NCBI GenBank assembly: GCA_017646485.1
Contig: JAGCML010000133.1
Coordinates: 1-6,758 of the forward strand
From: Kiritimatiellia bacterium
GTDB lineage: Bacteria; Verrucomicrobiota; Kiritimatiellia; RFP12; DVOR01
Direction of reading: 5' to 3'
Length of the DNA: 6,758 bases
The first letter of the stretch is position 1. Every line of letters starts with the position of its first letter. The notes beneath the pieces are model-generated. The model had not been told where the DNA came from and ran no database searches. It saw only the letters and a program-made list of their open reading frames with translations. Below are positions 1 through 4,833 of this stretch, one piece after another. The translations under genes were made by a program, and so were the position numbers.

Positions 1-126
1 CAGGTCGCAGTCTTCATCGTCCCTGTCTCGGGCAAGATTATGCTCATGCCTGGCACCTCTGCAAATCCCGCCTACCGTCGCGGTGACGTGGATGCAGAAA
101 CGGGCACGGTTAAGGGTCTCTTCTAA
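1..126 (+). CDS. fhs: Formate-tetrahydrofolate ligase, C-terminal fragment (5' end outside window)
   Basis: Frame 1 is open from the first base and ends at TAA 124-126, giving the last 41 residues of a protein. The tail reads [17 protein letters not shown], then [13 protein letters not shown] at the stop. This resembles the C-terminus of formate-THF ligases, where a GDIMTMPGLPK-like segment precedes a D(I/V)D..G.(I/V).GLF ending. The enzyme makes 10-formyl-THF from formate, THF and ATP in the cytoplasm. The fragment holds no catalytic residues, so the call rests on the tail alone; GK replaces the usual GD and the LPK segment is changed. The gene ends 14 bp before panB, whose product uses 5,10-methylene-THF, so the pairing makes metabolic sense. 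Identity is likely but not certain. Confidence 0.68.
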   Translation, partial: QVAVFIVPVSGKIMLMPGTSANPAYRRGDVDAETGTVKGLF

Positions 127-140
127 AAGGTTGAGGAATC

Positions 141-944
141 ATGCGTAATTGGACGCCAACTAAAATCCGCGCACTCAAAGGCAAGCGCAAATTCGCCACC
201 GTCACTTGTTACGACGCCACAAGCGCCGCGCTCATAGAGGCGATGGACCGCGATGCCTTCCCGCTCGTCTTGGTAGGCGACTCGCTTGGCAATGTGATGC
301 AGGGACACGACACCTCCCTGCCCGTCACCATTGACCACGTCATCTACCACGCACAGTGCGTTGGACGCGTATTGAAGAACTCGTTGCTTCTCGCAGACAT
401 GCCCTTCGGTTCCTATCAGGCCAATGATGACGAAGGCTTCCGGAATGCGGTTCGCCTCATCAAAGAAGGCGGCGCAGACGCTGTGAAGTTGGAAGGTGGC
501 GAACGCTGTGTGCCGTTGATTCGCCGCTTGGTGGAGGCTGGCATTCCAGTGTGTGGCCACTTAGGCCTCACGCCACAGTCCTGCCTCGCCATGGGCTTCC
601 GTGTACAAGGTCGCGACGAAGCCGCCGCAGAACGTCTCATCGCAGAGGCTAAACAACTCGAAGCGGCGGGTTGCTTCGCCCTCGTGGTCGAATGCATTAC
701 CGCCTCGTTAGGGGCAAAGGTCGCCGCTGCGCTCTCCATCCCTGTGATTGGCATCGGCGCAGGCGCAGACACCGACGCGCAGATCCTCGTGTGGCAGGAC
801 TTGCTCGGCCTCAACCAAAACCGCCTCGCCAAGTTTGTCCGTCGCTTTGGCAACCTCGGAGAAGCCGCCCAGAGCGCCTTAAATGACTATGCCACCTCCG
901 TGGGCAACGGCACCTACCCCGCCCCCGAAGAAGCCTACGAATAA
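141..944 (+). CDS. panB: 3-methyl-2-oxobutanoate hydroxymethyltransferase (ketopantoate hydroxymethyltransferase)
   Basis: This is the first step of pantothenate synthesis: alpha-ketoisovalerate plus 5,10-methylene-THF gives ketopantoate, in the cytoplasm. The 267-residue length is normal for PanB, a TIM-barrel enzyme. The family motifs are in order: TCYDA (22-26), LVGDSLGNVMQGHD (44-57) with metal and substrate residues D47 and S48, LLADMPFGSY (83-92) with metal ligand D86, AVKLEGG (114-120) with K116 and metal ligand E118, GHLGLTPQS (139-147), and VVEC (182-185) with the expected catalytic base E184. IPVIGIGAG near residue 200 is the usual phosphate-binding-like loop. Every key residue I can check is present, so the enzyme should be active. 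ATG 141 is preceded by GAGGA at 133-137. It follows the fhs stop by 14 bp, so the two are probably cotranscribed, and a strong terminator follows. Confidence 0.97.
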   Translation: MRNWTPTKIRALKGKRKFATVTCYDATSAALIEAMDRDAFPLVLVGDSLGNVMQGHDTSLPVTIDHVIYHAQCVGRVLKNSLLLADMPFGSYQANDDEGFRNAVRLIKEGGADAVKLEGGERCVPLIRRLVEAGIPVCGHLGLTPQSCLAMGFRVQGRDEAAAERLIAEAKQLEAAGCFALVVECITASLGAKVAAALSIPVIGIGAGADTDAQILVWQDLLGLNQNRLAKFVRRFGNLGEAAQSALNDYATSVGNGTYPAPEEAYE

Positions 945-962
945 GCGCTTAAACACCACTAC

Positions 963-998
963 AACAAAAAGCACCGAGCCCCCTCGGTGCTTTTTGTT
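963..998 (+). terminator. Intrinsic terminator after panB
   Basis: A 16-bp perfect stem (963-978 with 983-998) has a CCCC loop. Its GC core is GCACCGAG/CTCGGTGC, flanked by A5 on the left and T5 on the right. It starts 19 bp after the panB stop and reads best on the plus strand, closing the fhs-panB operon. The A/T flanks make it potentially bidirectional, so it may also stop transcripts coming through the repeat array from the right. Confidence 0.93.
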
Positions 999-1009
999 TA
1001 TCCACCCCC

Positions 1010-1165
1010 ATCGGTCCAAAAATGGACCGACACAGAACAACCACCATCGATAACATCATCGCATAAGCCATCACCTCTGCGATAATACACCCACCCTCAC
1101 TAACAAGCGAAGGATAAAAGAAAGCCTCCCTTTACGACTGGTGAATGTCCTGTGCAGGAGAATCT
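1010..1165. repeat. Repeat unit 1 (most diverged, terminator side)
   Basis: This 156-bp unit starts with a perfect hairpin, TCGGTCCA-AAAA-TGGACCGA (1011-1030). Against units 2 and 3 it has roughly a dozen substitutions and small insertions: CATCATCG for CACCACCG, an extra TC before TGCGATAATAC, TCACTAAC for TCACCGAC, and GCCTCCCTTT for GCCCGCTTT. It lies farthest from the gene and is the most diverged copy, which suggests it is the oldest. Confidence 0.88.
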
Positions 1166-1317
1166 ATCGGTCCAAGAATGGACCGACACAGAACAACCAC
1201 CATCGATAACACCACCGCATAAGCCATCACCTGCGATAATACGCCACCCTCACCGACAAGCGGAGGATAAAAGAAAGCCCGCTTTACGACTGGTGAGTGT
1301 CCTGTGCAGGAGAAGCT
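1166..1317. repeat. Repeat unit 2
   Basis: This 152-bp unit opens with the perfect hairpin TCGGTCCA-AGAA-TGGACCGA (1167-1186). Over the shared 145 bp it differs from unit 3 at only about four positions, all A/G differences. It therefore arose by a recent duplication or is kept alike by gene conversion. Confidence 0.92.
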
Positions 1318-1462
1318 ATCGGTCCAAGAATGGGCCGACACAAAACAACCACCATCGATAACACCACCGCATAAGCCATCACCTGCGATAATACGCCACC
1401 CTCACCGACAAGCGGAGGATAAAAAAAAGCCCGCTTTACGACTGGTGAATGTCCTGTGCAGG
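1318..1462. repeat. Repeat unit 3 (gene-proximal; includes the real 3' end of the RAYT-like gene)
   Basis: This unit opens with hairpin TCGGTCCA-AGAA-TGGGCCGA (1319-1338), which has one imperfect pair. It is a G-T wobble if the plus strand is read as RNA and an A-C mismatch on the minus strand. The right end of the unit, 1436-1462, is also the terminal coding sequence and stop codon of the minus-strand gene. It lacks the 8-9 bp (AGAATCTAT-like) that separate CCTGTGCAGG from the palindrome in units 1 and 2. Confidence 0.9.
1421..1437 (-). terminator. Possible weak terminator at the end of the RAYT-like gene
   Basis: On the minus strand, AAAG-CGGG-CTTT followed by a run of eight Ts overlaps the stop codon. 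The stem is only about 4 bp, so this is a weak candidate despite the good T run. The same element is copied in unit 2 and, in altered form, in unit 1. The palindrome hairpins downstream have no T run and are not intrinsic terminators themselves. Confidence 0.25.
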
Positions 1463-2614
1463 TCCATTCTTGGACCTGTTCACCACTTTCGCGAGGACTG
1501 CTTTCTTCGCGAGCTCATCGACTTCTTTCGGCTGGTAGCCACGGTAGGTAATGTGCGCCGCATTCTCTGCGGCGATCCACTGTGCCAGACGATTCAAAAC
1601 CACTGCATCTACGCGTGTCATCGGTTTTTCGTTCGCAACATAGGGCCATGCACCAGGGGCCAACTGCAGGAGCCGTCCTTGTACGCAGGCATCAAAGGCG
1701 CGCCCAGAGGGTTTCTCGCCACGGGCTGGAAAGCCCTTATTTCGAAAAACAATAAGCCGCCCACCTCGTTTGAGAACCTCTCGTGCGATTTGGCGTTCGC
1801 CATCAGAGATACATGGACTCAAGAGAACCCACCCCTTTTCTACTGCACAGAAAGCCTCATTCAAGACGGATTGATATTCTGGGGTGTGTTGCGCGACTTG
1901 GGGCTCACCCTGCGCATCTCGAAGGATCTTTAGGCCCCCATTTCGCATGTTCGCGCGTTGATAGGTAAACCATCTCCGTGAACATTGTACTTGAAAGAGC
2001 GGATAATTCAAGAGCGCAAGATTACCCAAAGCTTGAAAACAACCCACAAGCGAGGTTTGATACAGCGGTAATTCAATCCGCCGAACGTTGCAAAAGTACT
2101 GCGGATGTCGTTGTTTTTCAGCTAATCTTCTGGGGTTATCACGTACATAGGCGCACATCTTTACAAGTTGATGCTCATACAAGAGGACGGTGTCTTGGAA
2201 TCCTGTGGCCCATTGCGGCGTCTTCGAGCCGTGCGCCTCCCCTATCTGCTTCCAACGCTTCCGTGCGCCCGCCTTCAATCCACGGATGAGATTCCCCAAG
2301 GGCACTGGTAAAGCCTGCTGAACAAAGAGTACCGCATAAACATGCTCTGGCATGACCTGCTGTTCAATGAGGCGAACCTGTGGATAATGTTTCGGCAATT
2401 CCTCCAATGCAGCTAAACATGCGTGACCATAATCCGTCAATTGCATCGTAGGCTTCACCCCGCCATTTGATTCCTTACACACCAAGCGTCCCAACCAAGG
2501 AAAAGTGCGATCTTGAAGTACGAGTGTAATAAAGTAAATGGCACATTGACGATAATCCCACCCATTCAGTCGGCGGGTCATCCGATGCTTTACCTCATTC
2601 TGCTCCTTATTCAT
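1436..2614 (-). CDS. RAYT-like (Y1/TnpA-REP family) transposase fused to a C-terminal Rossmann/DprA-like domain
   Basis: This 392-residue protein has two parts. Residues about 20-167 look like a REP-associated tyrosine transposase: YFITLVLQDRTF (27-38), then VMPEHVYAVLFV (87-98) at the HUH position, PLGNLIRGLKAG (105-116), and YVRDNPRRL (156-164), whose Y156 is the expected nucleophile. The second HUH histidine is Tyr93 (codon TAT, one base from CAT), so metal binding may be impaired. Residues about 195-330 contain QCSRR (210-214), LLSPCISDGE (264-273), RLIVF (286-290) and a KPSGRAFDACVQGRLLQLAP segment starting at 301, which resemble a Rossmann-type DprA/LOG-like fold. From memory this two-part architecture occurs in gut Bacteroidota proteins annotated only as transposases. 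ATG 2614 lies 8 nt after AGGA; an in-frame GTG at 2617 is an alternative. The last 15 codons are repeated in the adjacent array. The gene is likely a mobile or domesticated factor acting on the palindromes; this is inference. Confidence 0.8.
   Translation of the reverse strand: MNKEQNEVKHRMTRRLNGWDYRQCAIYFITLVLQDRTFPWLGRLVCKESNGGVKPTMQLTDYGHACLAALEELPKHYPQVRLIEQQVMPEHVYAVLFVQQALPVPLGNLIRGLKAGARKRWKQIGEAHGSKTPQWATGFQDTVLLYEHQLVKMCAYVRDNPRRLAEKQRHPQYFCNVRRIELPLYQTSLVGCFQALGNLALLNYPLFQVQCSRRWFTYQRANMRNGGLKILRDAQGEPQVAQHTPEYQSVLNEAFCAVEKGWVLLSPCISDGERQIAREVLKRGGRLIVFRNKGFPARGEKPSGRAFDACVQGRLLQLAPGAWPYVANEKPMTRVDAVVLNRLAQWIAAENAAHITYRGYQPKEVDELAKKAVLAKVVNRSKNGPAQDIHQS
1459..1478. repeat. Gene-terminal palindrome with loop in opposite orientation
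   Basis: CAGGTCCA-TTCT-TGGACCTG is an 8-bp perfect stem with a 4-nt loop inside the last codons of the RAYT-like gene, where it encodes RSKNGP on the minus strand. The core GGTCCA/TGGACC matches the array palindromes, but the loop reads TTCT instead of AGAA on the plus strand, so it is inverted. The outermost pairs are CA/TG rather than TC/GA. It marks the junction between the gene and the array. Confidence 0.88.
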
Positions 2615-2652
2615 CACACTCGTCCTTAGAGAAGTTCATCTATCCTAAGCGT

Positions 2653-2681
2653 AGTGTAGCACATTTAAGCAGGCATTACAA
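2653..2681 (-). promoter_or_regulatory. Promoter of the RAYT-like gene
   Basis: On the minus strand TTGTAA (2676-2681) and TACACT (2653-2658) are separated by exactly 17 bp, and each matches four of six consensus bases. Initiation would fall near 2646, about 30 nt before the start codon. The promoter lies after the pckG terminator, so the gene can be transcribed independently of pckG. Confidence 0.6.
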
Positions 2682-2725
2682 ATATACGACTTTAAAGCAG
2701 AAAGTCTATCAGTCACTGACAAATA

Positions 2726-2755
2726 AAAAGAGGCACCCTTTCGGATGCCTCTTTT
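2726..2755 (-). terminator. Intrinsic terminator after pckG
   Basis: Read on the minus strand, AAAAGAGGCATCC-GAAA-GGGTGCCTCTTTT forms a 13-bp stem with a GAAA tetraloop and a trailing T run, 20 bp after the pckG stop. The one imperfect pair is a U-G wobble in the minus-strand RNA but an A-C mismatch on the plus strand, which supports the minus orientation. Confidence 0.92.
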
Positions 2756-2774
2756 ATTGGAATCAGCGAGACGC

Positions 2775-4643
2775 TTACTTGTTGAGCGCTTCGGTGATTT
2801 CTGCGAGCTTGGCGGTGAGAGCTGCGGGGATACGATCGCCGAACTTCTCCCAAGATTCCTTAACGCCAGCAACTTCCTTCTTCCAACCTTCGATGTCGAC
2901 GGTGAGGAGTTCCTTGAGCGTTTCAGGCGTGGTTTCGCAACCATCCAAGTCAATTGCATCGTCGGTAGGCATGATGCCGATAGGCGTAACCTTGGTGGAA
3001 GCCTTACCTTCGATTGCTTCGCAGACCCACTTGAGGACGCGGCTGTTGTCGCCGAAGCCGGGCCACATGAAGTTGCCATCAGCATCCTTACGGAACCAGT
3101 TCACGAAGAAGACCTTCGGGAGCTTGTCGGTAGCGATCTTTTCGCCCATTGCGAGCCAGTGGCCGAAGTAGTCAGCCATGTTGTAACCGCAGAAGGGCAA
3201 CATAGCCATGGGGTCGCGGCGGACCTGACCGATCTGGTCGGAGATCACAGCGGCGGTCACTTCGGAACCAGCAGCGGATCCCATGTACACGCCGTGAGCC
3301 CAGTCGGTAGCCATGTTCACCAAAGGAATGGTGGAGGGGCGACGGCCGCCGAAGAGGATAGCGTCAACAGGAACGCCTGCAGGATCTTCCCATTCCTTAG
3401 CGATCACGGGGCACTGATCTGCGGGAGCGGTGAAGCGAGAGTTCGGGTGAGCAGCCTTGATGAATTCGCCGGTGCCGTCAGCATTAGCGACCATCTTGTT
3501 GGGCTTTTCCTTGGAAGCGTAGCAGTCATTGCCCTTCCAGTCGATACCATGAGCAGGAGCGGGCACGCCCATGTCTTCCCACCACACATCGCCGTCATCG
3601 GTGAGCACCACGTTGGTGAAGATGGTGTTTGCGCGGCAAGCTTCGAGAGCGTTGGGGTTGGAGACCTTGGAGGTACCGGGAGCAACGCCGAAGAAGCCGT
3701 TTTCAGGGTTGATAGCGTGGAGCTTACCGGTGTTCTTATCAGCGTGGATCCATGCGATATCGTCACCGCAGGTTTCAACCTTCCAGCCGGGGAGCGTGGG
3801 GAGCATCATGGCGAGGTTGGTCTTACCGCAAGCAGAGGGGAATGCGGCGGTCACGAAGTAGCTCTTGTTTTCGGGGCTGGTGAGCTTCAAGATGAGCATG
3901 TGTTCAGCCATCCAGCCTTCCTTCTTAGCGAGAGCGGAAGCGATACGGAGAGCGAAGCACTTCTTACCGAGGAGAGCGTTGCCGCCGTAACCGGAACCGA
4001 AGGACCAGATAGCTTCTTCACCCGGATCAGTGAACTGGGTGATGTACTTCTTTTCCATCGGAGCGCAAGGCCATGCGACGTCTTCCTGGCCGGGTTCGAG
4101 GGGAGCGCCCACGGAGTGGTAGCACTTCACGTATTCAGCGCCCTTGTTGATGAGGTCGAGAGCGGCATCGCCCATGCGGGTCATGATGCGCATATTGCAA
4201 ACGACGTATGCAGAGTCGGTGAGTTCGACGCCGAGCTTAGAGAGCGGGGAGCCGATGGGACCCATGGAGTAAGGAATGACGTAGAGGGTACGACCCTTCA
4301 TGCAGCCCTTGTAGAGTTCCCACATGATCTTCTTCATTTCGGTGGGATCCATCCAGTTATTGGTAGGACCTGCATCTTCCTTGTTCTTGCAGCAGATATA
4401 GGTGCGACCTTCGACGCGAGCTACGTCAGATTCGTGAGAACGAACGAGGTAGCAGCCAGGGCGCTTTTCTTCGTTGAGCTTGATCCATGCACCGCGAGCG
4501 ACTTCAGCCGCAGCGAGGGCATCATATTCTTCCTTGGTGCCATTGCAAACGACGATTTTGTCGGGGGTGGCGTGATCAGCGAATTCTTTCACCCATGCCT
4601 TAAGCTCAGGGTTGGTGATTTTATCAAGGCAGCAGCAGCTCAT
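2775..4643 (-). CDS. pckG: Phosphoenolpyruvate carboxykinase (GTP)
   Basis: This enzyme interconverts oxaloacetate plus GTP with PEP, CO2 and GDP in the cytoplasm. It serves gluconeogenesis, or CO2-fixing PEP carboxylation in succinate-forming anaerobes. At 622 residues it has the typical length of GTP-type PEPCK. Visible motifs are DVARVE (73-78) with substrate Arg76, YVIPYSMGP (121-129), FGSGYGGNALLGKKC (215-229) with Y219 and metal ligand K228, metal ligand H248, the P-loop FPSACGKTN (268-276) with the reactive C272 and K274, GDDIAW (293-298) with metal ligand D295, NPENGFFGVAPGTS (312-325), NSRF (401-404), and NWFRKD (515-520) near the nucleotide site. All key residues are intact. ATG 4643 follows GGAGAAG with good spacing. 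The N-terminus has an unusual SCCC. It has its own promoter and terminator, so it is a single-gene unit. Confidence 0.98.
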   Translation of the reverse strand: MSCCCLDKITNPELKAWVKEFADHATPDKIVVCNGTKEEYDALAAAEVARGAWIKLNEEKRPGCYLVRSHESDVARVEGRTYICCKNKEDAGPTNNWMDPTEMKKIMWELYKGCMKGRTLYVIPYSMGPIGSPLSKLGVELTDSAYVVCNMRIMTRMGDAALDLINKGAEYVKCYHSVGAPLEPGQEDVAWPCAPMEKKYITQFTDPGEEAIWSFGSGYGGNALLGKKCFALRIASALAKKEGWMAEHMLILKLTSPENKSYFVTAAFPSACGKTNLAMMLPTLPGWKVETCGDDIAWIHADKNTGKLHAINPENGFFGVAPGTSKVSNPNALEACRANTIFTNVVLTDDGDVWWEDMGVPAPAHGIDWKGNDCYASKEKPNKMVANADGTGEFIKAAHPNSRFTAPADQCPVIAKEWEDPAGVPVDAILFGGRRPSTIPLVNMATDWAHGVYMGSAAGSEVTAAVISDQIGQVRRDPMAMLPFCGYNMADYFGHWLAMGEKIATDKLPKVFFVNWFRKDADGNFMWPGFGDNSRVLKWVCEAIEGKASTKVTPIGIMPTDDAIDLDGCETTPETLKELLTVDIEGWKKEVAGVKESWEKFGDRIPAALTAKLAEITEALNK

Positions 4644-4720
4644 GTTGCTTCTCCGATGTGTTGTTCAATGTTCGAATTACCCCGTTGACTTGGCCGCGCA
4701 CTCGCGCTTCCGCCACACGG

Positions 4721-4764
4721 GCGTTAAACGGCTTTCATTATACCGCAGTTTCAGGGTTTAACGC
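4721..4764. promoter_or_regulatory. Inverted repeat bracketing the pckG promoter (candidate operator)
   Basis: GCGTTAAAC (4721-4729) and GTTTAACGC (4756-4764) form a perfect 9-bp dyad with 26 bp between the arms. One arm overlaps the -35 and the other covers the expected start of transcription, leaving the -10 in the middle. The arms are about 35 bp apart centre to centre. This could be a two-site operator, or an arm pair that folds when single-stranded. I do not recognise the motif. Confidence 0.45.
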
Positions 4765-4766
4765 AA
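4737..4766 (-). promoter_or_regulatory. Promoter of pckG
   Basis: On the minus strand a perfect TATAAT (4737-4742) lies 18 bp from a weak -35, TTGCGT (4761-4766). Initiation near 4730 would give a leader of about 87 nt before pckG. The perfect -10 with a poor -35 suits a regulated promoter, and an inverted repeat brackets it. Confidence 0.65.
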
Positions 4767-4787
4767 GCAGACTTTTCGTTTTTCCCT

Positions 4788-4815
4788 AAAAAACGCGGAA
4801 AAGAGGGTGTTTTTT
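4788..4815 (-). terminator. Weak candidate terminator after the C10 peptidase gene
   Basis: AAAAAAC (4788-4794) and GTTTTTT (4809-4815) form a 7-bp A/T-rich inverted repeat with a 14-nt loop, 18 bp past the peptidase stop. It ends in a T run on either strand. The stem has little GC, so termination would be inefficient. No better terminator is visible before the pckG promoter. Confidence 0.25.
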
Positions 4816-4833
4816 GAGTTCAACATCCGATGA

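Larger units (their letters stand above)
1010..1478. repeat. Palindrome-punctuated tandem repeat array next to the RAYT-like gene
   Basis: Three tandem units with periods of 156, 152 and about 145 bp fill the space between the panB terminator and the end of the RAYT-like gene. Four palindromes punctuate them, at 1011-1030, 1167-1186, 1319-1338 and 1459-1478, and the array begins and ends on a palindrome. Spacers are 136, 132 and 120 bp. On the minus strand each unit carries a copy of the last codons and stop of the neighbouring gene (CACAGGAC, then CACCAGTCGTAA), then a T-rich run and about 100 bp of further sequence. The array therefore looks like tandem copies of the gene's 3' end and downstream DNA. 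The geometry recalls REP/BIME clusters beside RAYT genes, though unit length and palindrome sequence differ from classical REPs. I see no independent gene inside; short open frames across it are by-products of the repetition. Confidence 0.92.

Noticed and set aside
416..853. Open frames on the minus strand (123-560 and 416-853) opposite panB
   Set aside because: Both are shadows of panB, whose motifs and length are complete, and neither shows a recognisable domain.
1010..1478. CRISPR array
   Set aside because: The palindromes are about 20 bp and the intervening sequences are near-identical and 120-136 bp long, rather than unique 30-40 bp spacers. No cas gene is present.
1304..1933. A 209-codon plus-strand open frame through repeat unit 3 and into the RAYT-like gene
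   Set aside because: It starts in the repeat and is antisense to a gene with clear family motifs. The similar shorter frame at 1152-1361 exists only because the DNA is repeated.
1010..2650. Classical insertion sequence with terminal inverted repeats and target duplication
   Set aside because: No matching palindrome or inverted repeat is found upstream of the RAYT-like start codon, and no flanking direct duplication was seen. Palindromes occur only on the 3' side.
2745..4688. A 647-codon open frame on the plus strand opposite pckG
   Set aside because: It is antisense to an unmistakable PEPCK with all catalytic motifs, runs through the pckG terminator and leader, and has no recognisable motif. 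Strong codon bias in pckG leaves few stops in this frame.
4643..4730. Riboswitch in the pckG leader
   Set aside because: The leader of about 87 nt shows no known aptamer features and no terminator or anti-terminator pair that I could see.
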